Source: an uncultured Chitinophagaceae bacterium (GTDB taxonomy: Bacteria; Bacteroidota; Bacteroidia; Chitinophagales; Chitinophagaceae). Taken from it: a stretch of 16,545 bases of DNA. How positions within the stretch are numbered: the first letter of the stretch is position 1; each line of letters begins with the position of its first letter. Made by a program: the position numbers and the translations under genes. The notes beneath the pieces were generated by a model. It was given only the letters and a program-made list of their open reading frames with translations. It was not told the origin of the DNA and searched no databases. The stretch covers positions 1 through 16,545 of the forward strand of contig CALKVC010000046.1 of NCBI GenBank assembly GCA_937996595.1, given 5' to 3'. Shown one piece after another: positions 1-6,512 of this stretch.

Positions 1-302
1 TTGCTGAACAGGCGGTGTGTACCCAATATGCCATCGAGCGCAATTTCCAGCACTTCAATATTGATGATGATGAATCCCGCGTAAATTACCAGGTGCATGA
101 CGGCAACCAACGGGTTCCGGAACATTTTTTTCTGTCCGAAAGCGAGCAGCAGCATATTTTTTCGCCGCTGTGCCGGGTTATCAGTCAGGTTCTCATCCTT
201 TCCTAATAAGATATTCCGCCTTATCTGCATGATATTCCTGGCAAAAAACCAGGTGGCAAATCCGGATAAGATCAAAAAAATAACCTGCGGTATATATTGC
301 AT
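1..302 (-). CDS. N-terminal membrane domain of Fe-S oxidoreductase (partial)
   Basis: This is the first 100 residues of a minus-strand gene that runs off the left edge; the ATG is at 300-302. The protein begins MQYIPQVIFLILSG and has a first membrane helix at about residues 5-22. A basic cytoplasmic stretch follows (IRRNILLGKDENLTDNPAQRRKN), then LLLAFGQKKMFRNP, and a second helix around VAVMHLVIYAGFIIINIEVLE. I recognise this pattern as the start of the Bacteroidota membrane-bound (Fe-S)-binding protein, in which nitrate-reductase-gamma/HdrE-like helices precede a 4Fe-4S and CCG-domain part. That family is thought to pass electrons between quinones and soluble carriers such as ETF. The Fe-S region lies outside the window, so the call rests on the N-terminus alone. 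A one-mismatch -7 box (TACCTTAG, minus strand, 321-328) lies 18 nt upstream. The gene is divergent from the phosphoribosyltransferase. Confidence 0.75.
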   Translation of the reverse strand, partial: MQYIPQVIFLILSGFATWFFARNIMQIRRNILLGKDENLTDNPAQRRKNMLLLAFGQKKMFRNPLVAVMHLVIYAGFIIINIEVLEIALDGILGTHRLFS

Positions 303-359
303 AGCAGTAGATTAGAAAAGCTAAGGTAAAGTATTTCGTTTTTAATTATCCAGAATGAA

Positions 360-367
360 TAATTTTG
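360..367 (+). promoter_or_regulatory. -7 box of the phosphoribosyltransferase gene
   Basis: TAATTTTG matches the Bacteroidota -7 consensus TAnnTTTG exactly. It predicts transcription starting near 373 and a leader of about 37 nt before the ATG at 410. The -33 element is poor (a T-rich run around 339-343). Confidence 0.55.
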
Positions 368-409
368 AGGCATAAGCTTTAAAAGAATTTATAATTAAAC
401 TGATATACG

Positions 410-892
410 ATGATCCTGGATAAAATAAGTGCCGATAAAAAACTTCGCCGGATGGCGCTGGAAGTAGCGGAAAGGAATGCTGATACTACTTCGCTCATCC
501 TTATCGGAATCAGGGAGAATGGTATTCATATCGCCAGGAAAATGGCAGTTTACCTGGAACAATACTTCAGCGGTAATTTGCAGGTTTTGGAGCTTTGGCT
601 CGACAAGAAAGACCCCGGTGAAATTTCGTTGAGTGAAGATGCAGATTTTAATGGCAAATCAATCCTGCTCATAGATGATGTAGCCAATAGCGGCAGAACC
701 ATGCTGTATGCCCTCAAACCTTTATTACAACATAAACCGGGGCAGATTGAAACACTGGCTTTGCTGGAAAGGACCCATAAGAAATTTCCGGTTAGTGTAG
801 ATTATGTGGGCATGTCAATTTCCACGGGCCTGCAGGAAAATATTGTTGTTGATGTTGAAAACGGTGAAATTACCGGCGCCCGTTTCGGATGA
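410..892 (+). CDS. PyrR-like phosphoribosyltransferase
   Basis: A 160-residue type I phosphoribosyltransferase. The PRPP-binding loop is clear at residues 85-97 (ILLIDDVANSGRT, with the two acidic residues and the small-Gly-Arg-Thr end). The N-terminal LIGIRENGIHIA at 31-42 matches the conserved strand and loop that start the fold. The C-terminal part, ERTHKKFPVSVDYVGMSIST at 120-139, closely resembles the PyrR signature (RGH..LPI..DYVG..IPTS), so the nearest named family is PyrR / uracil phosphoribosyltransferase. It is shorter than typical PyrR (about 178 residues), and I cannot tell whether it has PyrR's RNA-binding surface. It may be an enzyme of unknown base specificity rather than a pyrimidine attenuator. 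No pyrimidine gene is adjacent. It is a single-gene unit convergent with the next gene and only 41 nt from its stop. Confidence 0.85.
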   Translation: MILDKISADKKLRRMALEVAERNADTTSLILIGIRENGIHIARKMAVYLEQYFSGNLQVLELWLDKKDPGEISLSEDADFNGKSILLIDDVANSGRTMLYALKPLLQHKPGQIETLALLERTHKKFPVSVDYVGMSISTGLQENIVVDVENGEITGARFG

Positions 893-933
893 CAATATAT
901 AACGTATAAGCATAGTTGCTATTTTCCGGAAAG

Positions 934-1983
934 TTAAAAATGGAGCCAGTTCCATTTGAAAGAACCATTGGAGTATTCAAGAGAAGGCGCAGGAATTTTA
1001 ATCACGTTAAGCAGGTTAAGGGCAAACCGGATCCCTTTTTTTCTAGTCTTTATTTTAGTAAGATCAATATCCGGTGCGAGGTACCATTGGCGGTATCTTT
1101 TCAAATCTCTCCGGTCGAAGGTTATGTTTCCGTATTTATCCGTACTCAGGTTCCTGTTAGCACCAAAAAGGCCTTCAGCACCGGTTCCCACAGAAACCTG
1201 CAACCATGATGGTATCCTTGATCCGGGAAAGAATGAACGGAGACTGGTGCTTAACCAGTAAGTTTGCCCGTTATAATCTTTTAACAGCCTTTCCAGTGTT
1301 GTTTTTCCGAAGATTTCCGCACTGCGGAGATCAAGGGATGGATCAGTGTAGTTTTTCCGGTAAAAAGACCATTTCATCTGTATCCGTTGCTCATCCCAGG
1401 CCAGTTCCTGTGCAATGAACATGCCGCTGCCGGCCACATTGGCTGCAAAATCGCCCCAGCTCCAGCCCCACTGACTGCTGAAACCATCAAGTGTTTCTAT
1501 TACAGTCTGGTAAAATAAGCCGCTTAATCCGCCAATCCAGATTCTTTTTTTCCTTTCAATACCTGTCCACCGCCACATTTCCATACTGATCTTGCTTTCT
1601 ATATAGGCACTATATACATGGCCGATCTTGTCAATTTGTTTCCATTCTTTTATATCGTTAAACGAATGTAAACTTGTTTGCGGATAGTTCTTATACCATG
1701 CACTGTATAAGCCGGCCATGAGGGCACCATAAGCTGTAATATTTGAAATGGCAACCAGTTTCACCCTTTTTTTGTTGTAAGGGTAATGGAGGGTGGTATC
1801 ACGTAACGGGTATGTGTTATGTGTAATGTAACTGGCATTTTGGTTGGATATAGGGGATTGCTTTACCGGTAAAATACTGTCCTGTGCCCGGGCAAAACTG
1901 CCGGTAATGCATATTATCAAAACGGCCGGTAAAGTACGATTAATCAACAACCGGGTTTTCAGGCTGCAGTAAAAACAATGCAT
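934..1983 (-). CDS. DUF2279 family envelope protein
   Basis: An exported protein of the DUF2279 family (predicted periplasmic protein of unknown function). Numbered from the ATG at 1983, it has 349 residues with a signal peptide at about 1-34 (basic N-terminus, hydrophobic LPAVLIICITG, cleavage after ARA). The family signature is easy to see: DKIGHVYSAY at about 118-127, IETLDGFS at 162-169, WGWSWGDFAAN at 172-182, AWDEQRIQMKWS at 195-206, and KDYNGQTYWLS further on. The frame opens earlier, at an ATG at 2016, but an exact -7 box at 2022-2029 puts the transcription start near 2016. That would leave no leader for the upstream ATG, so I prefer 1983. No lipobox fits: the only cysteine in the leader follows Ile-Ile. 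The gene is divergent from the phosphoglucomutase. Confidence 0.85.
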   Translation of the reverse strand: MHCFYCSLKTRLLINRTLPAVLIICITGSFARAQDSILPVKQSPISNQNASYITHNTYPLRDTTLHYPYNKKRVKLVAISNITAYGALMAGLYSAWYKNYPQTSLHSFNDIKEWKQIDKIGHVYSAYIESKISMEMWRWTGIERKKRIWIGGLSGLFYQTVIETLDGFSSQWGWSWGDFAANVAGSGMFIAQELAWDEQRIQMKWSFYRKNYTDPSLDLRSAEIFGKTTLERLLKDYNGQTYWLSTSLRSFFPGSRIPSWLQVSVGTGAEGLFGANRNLSTDKYGNITFDRRDLKRYRQWYLAPDIDLTKIKTRKKGIRFALNLLNVIKIPAPSLEYSNGSFKWNWLHF

Positions 1984-2021
1984 TAGGAAAACAGGAAAGT
2001 GTATGAAAGGATTCATTGAAA

Positions 2022-2029
2022 CAAAAATA
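2022..2029 (-). promoter_or_regulatory. -7 box of the DUF2279 gene
   Basis: Read on the minus strand this is TATTTTTG, an exact TAnnTTTG box. It places transcription start near 2016 and gives a leader of about 33 nt to the ATG at 1983. Confidence 0.55.
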
Positions 2030-2062
2030 GCAGTAAATGATGTTAATCAGGTATGAATATTA

Positions 2063-2070
2063 TATTTTTG
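2063..2070 (+). promoter_or_regulatory. -7 box of the phosphoglucomutase gene
   Basis: TATTTTTG is an exact TAnnTTTG match, 22 nt before the ATG at 2092. It lies inside the longest open frame (ATG at 2053), which shows that the upstream ATG is not the true start. Confidence 0.55.
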
Positions 2071-2091
2071 AACCTGTTAAAAAAATATGAC

Positions 2092-3816
2092 ATGGATAGT
2101 AAGACGCAATTGAAAATCAATACCTGGCTGCAGGGTAATTATGATGAAGATACCAAATCAGCCATCAGGCGTATGCAGGATGAAAATCCGGATGAACTGA
2201 ATGACGCTTTTTACAAAAACCTTGAATTTGGAACCGGGGGCCTGCGGGGTATTATGGGTATTGGTTCTAACCGGATGAACAAGTATACGGTTGGAATGGC
2301 AACACAGGGTTATGCCAATTACCTGAAAAGTTGTTTTGGCAATAATGTAAGCGTAGCCATTGCGCACGATTGCCGCAATAACAGCAGGAGTTTTGCAGAA
2401 ATTACCGCCAATGTATTTGCGGCTAACGGCATAAAAGTATACCTGTTTGAAGCATTACGGCCCACACCGGAACTTAGTTTTGCCATCCGCTACCTGAAAT
2501 GCCAGGGCGGTGTGGTATGCACAGCAAGCCATAACCCAAAAGAATACAACGGGTATAAAGCTTATTGGGATGATGGGGCCCAGATTGTTTCTCCGCACGA
2601 TAAGAACATCATTGCCGAAGTGGAAAAGATCCTGTCTGTTGATGATGTTAAGTGGAATGGCGGCGAATCTAACATTACCATTATTGGAAAAGAGATTGAT
2701 GAAGCCTATCTTGATATGGTTCAGGGATTGAGTATTTATCCTGATGTATGCAAGGCACAGCATGACCTTAAGATTGTGTATACGCCTATACACGGCACCG
2801 GAATCATGCTGGTACCGGCGGCGCTTAAACGCTGCGGGTTCAGCAATGTACATGTTGTTGAGGAACAAAGTAACCCGGATGGTAATTTCCCTACAGTGAT
2901 ATATCCAAACCCCGAAGAAACGGAAACCATGAGCATCGGCCTTAAAAAAGCGAAGGAACTTGATGCAGATATACTGCTGGGTACTGATCCTGATGCCGAC
3001 AGGGTAGGTATTGGTGTAAAGAATAATAAAGGAGAATGGATACTTATGAATGGTAACCAAACCGCTTTGCTTGCGTTCAATTACATGATTGAAGCACGGA
3101 AAGCCAAAGGAATCGCTCAGCCAAACGACATGGTGATAAAAACAATTGTTACCACCGACCTCATTGATGTGATTGCCAAAGAAAACGGCGTGGCCTGTTA
3201 TAATGTGCTTACCGGCTTTAAATGGATCGCTTCACTTATTAAGGAAAAAGAAGGCAGGGAAAATTACATCATTGGCGGTGAGGAAAGTTTCGGGTTAATG
3301 ATAGGAGATAAGATCAGGGATAAAGATTCTGTAAGCGCCGTTACTATTTTATGCGAAATGGCTGCCTATGAAAAAAGTAAAGGGCGCAGCCTCTTTGATA
3401 AACTGCTGGAGATATATAAACAGTACGGGTTTTATAAAGAAAGCCTGGTGAGCATAACCAAGAAGGGTATGAATGGCGCCGCTGAAATTGCAGGAATGAT
3501 GGAAGCTTACCGTAAATCGCCACCAAAAATGTTTGATGGCATTGAAGTGAAAGAATTGCTTGATTATGAACTGCATGATGGTAAAAACCTGTTAACCGGC
3601 GAAACCTGGAAAATAAACCTGCCCAAGAGCAATGTATTACAGTTCCTGCTTACAGACGGTAGTAGAATATCGGCTCGACCCAGCGGTACGGAACCCAAGA
3701 TAAAGTATTATTTCAGTGTTAATACCAGGCTTGGGGATATCGCAGCATTTGAACAGACAGAAAAAATGCTGGACGAAAAAATTGCCCGTATTGAAAAAGA
3801 ACTTGGGGTAAAATGA
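2092..3816 (+). CDS. Phosphoglucomutase / phosphomannomutase (alpha-D-phosphohexomutase)
   Basis: A full-length 574-residue cytoplasmic alpha-D-phosphohexomutase that interconverts hexose 1- and 6-phosphates, feeding glycogen, cell-wall and nucleotide-sugar synthesis. All four active-site elements are present: the phosphoserine loop CTASHNP with Ser146, the Mg-binding loop DPDADR at 299-304, the sugar-recognition loop GGEESFG at 395-401, and the phosphate-binding RPSGTEPK starting at Arg529. The order and spacing are those of the PGM2-like bacterial group with about 570-590 residues. The start at 2092 (MDSKTQLKINTWLQGNYDE) fits the family N-terminus; the upstream ATG at 2053 would add 13 residues encoded across the promoter. 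The gene is monocistronic, between its own promoter and a strong terminator. Preference for glucose or mannose phosphate cannot be decided from sequence. Confidence 0.95.
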   Translation: MDSKTQLKINTWLQGNYDEDTKSAIRRMQDENPDELNDAFYKNLEFGTGGLRGIMGIGSNRMNKYTVGMATQGYANYLKSCFGNNVSVAIAHDCRNNSRSFAEITANVFAANGIKVYLFEALRPTPELSFAIRYLKCQGGVVCTASHNPKEYNGYKAYWDDGAQIVSPHDKNIIAEVEKILSVDDVKWNGGESNITIIGKEIDEAYLDMVQGLSIYPDVCKAQHDLKIVYTPIHGTGIMLVPAALKRCGFSNVHVVEEQSNPDGNFPTVIYPNPEETETMSIGLKKAKELDADILLGTDPDADRVGIGVKNNKGEWILMNGNQTALLAFNYMIEARKAKGIAQPNDMVIKTIVTTDLIDVIAKENGVACYNVLTGFKWIASLIKEKEGRENYIIGGEESFGLMIGDKIRDKDSVSAVTILCEMAAYEKSKGRSLFDKLLEIYKQYGFYKESLVSITKKGMNGAAEIAGMMEAYRKSPPKMFDGIEVKELLDYELHDGKNLLTGETWKINLPKSNVLQFLLTDGSRISARPSGTEPKIKYYFSVNTRLGDIAAFEQTEKMLDEKIARIEKELGVK

Positions 3817-3838
3817 TTCAAAGGCCATGATTGATTTG

Positions 3839-3873
3839 AAAATGCCGGTAGCACAAATGCCGGCATTTTTTTA
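3839..3873 (+). terminator. Rho-independent terminator after the phosphohexomutase
   Basis: A 10-bp perfect stem, AAAATGCCGG (3839-3848) with CCGGCATTTT (3860-3869), closes an 11-nt loop and runs into a seven-T tract at 3866-3872. It separates the mutase from pcm. Confidence 0.85.
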
Positions 3874-3935
3874 TATTGCATGAAATAATACAACTGTTCA
3901 ACTTTATATGCAATTGCTTAACGGATAACTGCCAT

Positions 3936-4595
3936 ATGACGAGAAGATTTGAAGATACATACCGCCACAAGGGATTACGAAAAAAGCTGATTGATTCGTT
4001 ACGCGACAAGGGAATCAATGATGAACGGGTACTTGCTGCCATGAATAATATACCCAGGCATTTTTTCCTGGATACCGCCCTGGATAATATTGCATATGAA
4101 GACAGGGCTTTCCCAATAGCAGAAGGGCAAACAATTTCTCAGCCTTATACCGTAGCATATCAAACCCAGTTATTGCAGGTGAAACCACAGGAGAAGATAC
4201 TGGAAATAGGAACCGGCAGTATATACCAGGCAACAGTGCTGGCTGAAATGGGTGCAAAAGTATTTACCATTGAAAGGCAAAAGGCATTGTTTGATAAGAC
4301 AAAACATTTTGTGCTGAAATCAAAATATCCCGGCATAAAGTTTTTTTATGGAGATGGATTTGAGGGGCTTCCAACATTTGCTCCCTTTGATAAGGTAATC
4401 ATAACAGCCGCCGCACCATTCGTTCCCCCTAAACTGGTGAACCAGTTAAAACCCGGTGGTATCATGGTAGTGCCGGTTGATGCAGGGGAACATCAGCAAA
4501 TGCTCCGCATCACCAGGAATGAAGATGGCAGCACATCAGAAGAAACATTCGAAAATTTTTCTTTTGTACCCATGCTCGTTGGAAAAAACCGGTAA
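3936..4595 (+). CDS. pcm: Protein-L-isoaspartate O-methyltransferase
   Basis: A 219-residue SAM-dependent methyltransferase that repairs L-isoaspartyl residues in aged proteins. Family marks: RHKGLRKKL near the start, IPRHFFLD at 39-46, GQTISQPYTVA at 64-74 (catalytic-region Ser68), motif I ILEIGTGSIYQ at 88-98, TIERQ, and QLKPGGIMVVPV towards the C-terminus. I chose the ATG at 3936 because homologues start a few residues before the EDTYRHKGLR block; the longer frame begins at a TTG (3876) directly after the preceding terminator. One residue is odd: motif I is normally GTGSGYQ, but residue 96 (codon 4221-4223, ATA) is Ile instead of the third glycine of the SAM-binding loop. I see no clear TAnnTTTG promoter. 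It probably shares a transcript with the next two genes. Confidence 0.92.
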   Translation: MTRRFEDTYRHKGLRKKLIDSLRDKGINDERVLAAMNNIPRHFFLDTALDNIAYEDRAFPIAEGQTISQPYTVAYQTQLLQVKPQEKILEIGTGSIYQATVLAEMGAKVFTIERQKALFDKTKHFVLKSKYPGIKFFYGDGFEGLPTFAPFDKVIITAAAPFVPPKLVNQLKPGGIMVVPVDAGEHQQMLRITRNEDGSTSEETFENFSFVPMLVGKNR

Positions 4596-4681
4596 ACAAT
4601 CATACCTCTCACTATACATCATAAATCATAAATCTCACATCATAAATCATACACCATCCATCAAAAACCTCAATCATCCAT
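4593..4681 (+). repeat. G-free spacer with 15-bp direct repeat
   Basis: From 4593 to 4681 (89 nt) the plus strand contains no G at all; the run ends at the G of the next start codon. Inside it, the 15-mer ACATCATAAATCATA occurs twice exactly (4616-4630 and 4637-4651), among further CAT/AAATC units. Since a TAnnTTTG box needs a G, no promoter of that type can lie here on the plus strand, so the next gene is presumably transcribed from upstream. Confidence 0.8.
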
Positions 4682-4979
4682 GCGCTTTTACTCCCGTTTC
4701 GTTTTTATTTGCAATATTTGCTTCATCCTGGCAGTACTCATATGGTGGATGGAGCAAAACAGGCGAAAACAGGGCAATTTTGACGGGCTTATTGGTTTTC
4801 AGCCCCTGGAAGCCACATTGGTTATTTTAGGCTACGGGGCCATACTGTTCAATTTCATTTTCCTGATGATTGCTTTTTACGGTTTTCTTACCAGGAAAAA
4901 ACAGGCTGTTCCGGGTTGGGTTGCCATTATTAATTTGTGTATTTTCCCATTACAGGTATATTATTTTTTCTTGTCTTAA
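4680..4979 (+). CDS. Small three-helix membrane protein, unknown function
   Basis: A 99-residue protein with three predicted membrane segments, at about 7-24, 46-70 and 78-97. Short polar loops join them: a charged loop at 25-40 (EQNRRKQGNFD) and a basic one at 71-76 (TRKKQA). I do not recognise a named family. It starts with the first ATG after the G-free spacer and ends 9 nt before the queuosine-precursor transporter, so the two are very likely co-transcribed and perhaps translationally linked. The tight spacing suggests a role connected with the membrane or that transporter, but this is inference from position only. Confidence 0.75.
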   Translation: MRFYSRFVFICNICFILAVLIWWMEQNRRKQGNFDGLIGFQPLEATLVILGYGAILFNFIFLMIAFYGFLTRKKQAVPGWVAIINLCIFPLQVYYFFLS

Positions 4980-4988
4980 TCTAATAAC

Positions 4989-5783
4989 ATGATTCATAAT
5001 ATCCTCAAAAGCAAAAGCACCCGGTTGTTTATCATCCTGGGTGGTTTCTTCATTGCCAATGCACTCATTGCAGAAATAATAGGGGTAAAGATTTTTTCAA
5101 TGGAAGATAGCCTGGGTATTCCCAGGGCGAATATCAGGATTTTCGGATCGGCCTTCAGTTTTCACCTTACTGCCGGTGTTCTTTTATGGCCGGTTGTATT
5201 CATCATGACAGATATCATAAATGAATATTATGGGCCAAAAGGGGTAAAGTTTTTGTCATACCTGGCCATCGGTTTGATCAGTTATTCTTTTTTTATTTTT
5301 AACTCGGCCATCGGTCTGGCGCCGTCAGAATATTTTACCATCGGAAACGGAATTGATAATCCGGATGCAGCTTTCAGGGGTATTTTCGGACAAGGGTTAT
5401 GGATCATAATCGGATCGGTCATTGCATTCCTCATCGGGCAATTGCTTGACGTATTCGTTTTTCACAAGATTAAAAAAACGACAGGAGAAAAATATATTTG
5501 GCTGCGGGCTACGGGTTCAACGCTTGTTTCGCAACTGGTAGACAGTTTTGTTGTACTGTTCATCGCCTTTTACATAGGCAAGCGCATACAAACCGGTCAG
5601 GGCGACGCCTGGAGCCTGCAACAGGTATTAGTAACCGGTACCGGAAATTATATTTACAAATTTGCAGTCGCCATAATTCTTACACCCGTTATTTACCTGG
5701 TACACCATGCTATTGAAAAATACCTGGGGCACGACCTGGCAAAGGATATGAAGAAAACAGCAATGGGCAGTGAAAGTGAGTAA
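4989..5783 (+). CDS. Queuosine precursor transporter (YhhQ / VUT family)
   Basis: A 264-residue inner-membrane protein of the VUT/DUF165 family. E. coli YhhQ of this family imports the 7-deazaguanine precursors preQ0/preQ1 used to make queuosine in tRNA. Visible marks: an N-terminal helix with GGFFIANALIAEIIGVKIF, the conserved VVFIMTDIINEYYGPKGVKFLSY block at about 69-91, GQGLWIIIGSVIAFLIGQLLDVFVFHKIKK in the middle, LRATGSTLVSQLVDSFVVLFIAFYIG, and a last helix NYIYKFAVAIILTPVIYLVHHAIE. Six or so membrane helices are expected. Length and order match the usual Bacteroidota form, including the MIHN start. It follows the small membrane protein by 9 nt. I saw no preQ1 riboswitch before it. Confidence 0.92.
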   Translation: MIHNILKSKSTRLFIILGGFFIANALIAEIIGVKIFSMEDSLGIPRANIRIFGSAFSFHLTAGVLLWPVVFIMTDIINEYYGPKGVKFLSYLAIGLISYSFFIFNSAIGLAPSEYFTIGNGIDNPDAAFRGIFGQGLWIIIGSVIAFLIGQLLDVFVFHKIKKTTGEKYIWLRATGSTLVSQLVDSFVVLFIAFYIGKRIQTGQGDAWSLQQVLVTGTGNYIYKFAVAIILTPVIYLVHHAIEKYLGHDLAKDMKKTAMGSESE

Positions 5784-5852
5784 CAATCCGGCGTTTTTAA
5801 AGCCTTTTGGCAATGATAAGCATTTTACCGATCCTTACTGTTTACGTGGAGA

Positions 5853-5896
5853 TGTAAAGCATTAAGCCCGTACCCGGAAAGATGATATGCTTTACA
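5853..5896. repeat. 10-bp inverted repeat with alternative pairing arms
   Basis: TGTAAAGCAT (5853-5862) pairs perfectly with ATGCTTTACA (5887-5896) across a 24-nt loop. The GTAAA core can instead pair with TTTAC at 5841-5845, and GGTAA (5897-5901) faces TTACC (5905-5909) just beyond. There is no T tract, so this is not a normal terminator. It lies between the convergent transporter and small ORF. The rest of 5784-5918 shows nothing else. Confidence 0.5.
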
Positions 5897-5918
5897 GGTA
5901 AGATTTACCCTGTTCTTC

Positions 5919-6110
5919 TTACAAAGGCTGCCACCTGATAGAACTGCCAAGTGTCTTATGTTTTTTATTCATTTTCCACATATCAATGGCTCCAAATACA
6001 AAGTGTATAGGTTCCCTTTCTGTAACATCGTTTTGTAATTCAATTTTGTTGTTGTCATTTTTTTCTTTTTCGCAGGAATAAAGCCCTGTTTCTTCTTTGT
6101 GCATGTTCAT
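5919..6110 (-). CDS. Small hypothetical protein (63 residues)
   Basis: A possible minus-strand gene with ATG at 6110 (a second ATG, two codons in, at 6104). The N-terminal half is very polar (KEETGLYSCEKEKNDNN). The C-terminal part, AIDMWKMNKKHKTLGSS followed by IRW, resembles, as far as I recall, short Bacteroidota proteins of unknown function that end in a D-[LM]-W-[NK]-[IM] segment followed by basic residues. In its favour are an A-rich leader directly before the ATG (eight A's), an exact -7 box 119 nt upstream (6229-6236), and codon use like its neighbours. Against it are its size and the lack of a family I can name with certainty. No signal peptide or membrane helix is visible. Confidence 0.5.
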   Translation of the reverse strand: MNMHKEETGLYSCEKEKNDNNKIELQNDVTEREPIHFVFGAIDMWKMNKKHKTLGSSIRWQPL

Positions 6111-6193
6111 TTTTTTTTATTTTATACGTTTATATTGTTGTTTTGTTACAAACTGAAATCATGATTTTTTGCTCATGGAAGGTTATCCTGCAT

Positions 6194-6223
6194 TTTGTTC
6201 AGTTTATCAAAAATTTAATTTTG
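6194..6223 (+). promoter_or_regulatory. Strong consensus-like promoter, plus strand
   Basis: TTTG (6194-6197), an 18-nt spacer, then TAATTTTG (6216-6223). This is the best match in the window to the Bacteroidota TTTG/TAnnTTTG promoter. Start would be near 6229, about 285 nt upstream of the barrel gene, giving either a long leader or a separate short transcript. The region 6237-6490 has no convincing ORF. Confidence 0.55.
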
Positions 6224-6228
6224 CGCCG

Positions 6229-6236
6229 CAAAGCTA
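6229..6236 (-). promoter_or_regulatory. -7 box, minus strand, facing the plus promoter
   Basis: Minus-strand TAGCTTTG is an exact TAnnTTTG box with predicted start near 6223, directed towards the 63-residue ORF. It lies 5 nt from the plus-strand -7 box. The two are joined by an inverted repeat TTTGCG-C-CGCAAA (6220-6232), so polymerase could not occupy both at once. Its -33 element is poor. Confidence 0.45.
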
Positions 6237-6493
6237 CTTTATGTAACGTGCAGCGCTTGGTAAAATCTGTTAAAGAGTGTTAATGTTATATGCATTGTAA
6301 CAATTTGTTAGGTTTTACATGAGCCACATACTTTTTAATACAAGTGTGTTGCCGTTTATCACTGTATTTTACCGTTACATTGAATCCTGATAATATAATA
6401 GCCAGCTTCATTTTCTGTACGCACTTTATTTATGCCTGTTTTTAATACGGGTTTGATTGGTTAAATTGCTTTCGTTACCCTTTTAATAACCTG

Positions 6494-6501
6494 TAATTTT
6501 A
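6494..6501 (+). promoter_or_regulatory. Proximal -7-like box of the barrel gene
   Basis: TAATTTTA differs from TAnnTTTG only at the last base. It would start transcription about 6 nt before the ATG at 6513. This is an alternative to the distant promoter at 6194-6223. Confidence 0.35.
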
Positions 6502-6512
6502 GCGCCCGATTT

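Noticed and set aside
893..933. Small hairpin AGCA-TAGT-TGCT as terminator between convergent genes
   Set aside because: A 4-bp stem without a proper T tract is too weak to call.
2455..3060. 201-residue open frame on the minus strand opposite the phosphohexomutase
   Set aside because: It lies fully within a well-conserved gene with all catalytic motifs; its translation has no recognisable domain and is a shadow of the opposite strand.
3876..3935. Longer pcm start at a TTG
   Set aside because: It directly abuts the preceding terminator T tract, adds residues not found in the family, and a good ATG exists at 3936.
4477..4830. Plus-strand open frame spanning the pcm end and the small membrane protein
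   Set aside because: It overlaps two better supported genes in another frame and translates the repeat spacer into low-complexity residues.
4930..4988. Possible preQ1 riboswitch before the queuosine-precursor transporter
   Set aside because: Only 9 nt separate the transporter from the preceding gene, and I see no preQ1-I hairpin with an A-rich tail in the preceding coding region.
6237..6490. Short ORFs (such as 23 codons from the ATG near 6319) in the long leader of the barrel gene
   Set aside because: They are very short, without a recognisable peptide pattern or start context beyond chance.
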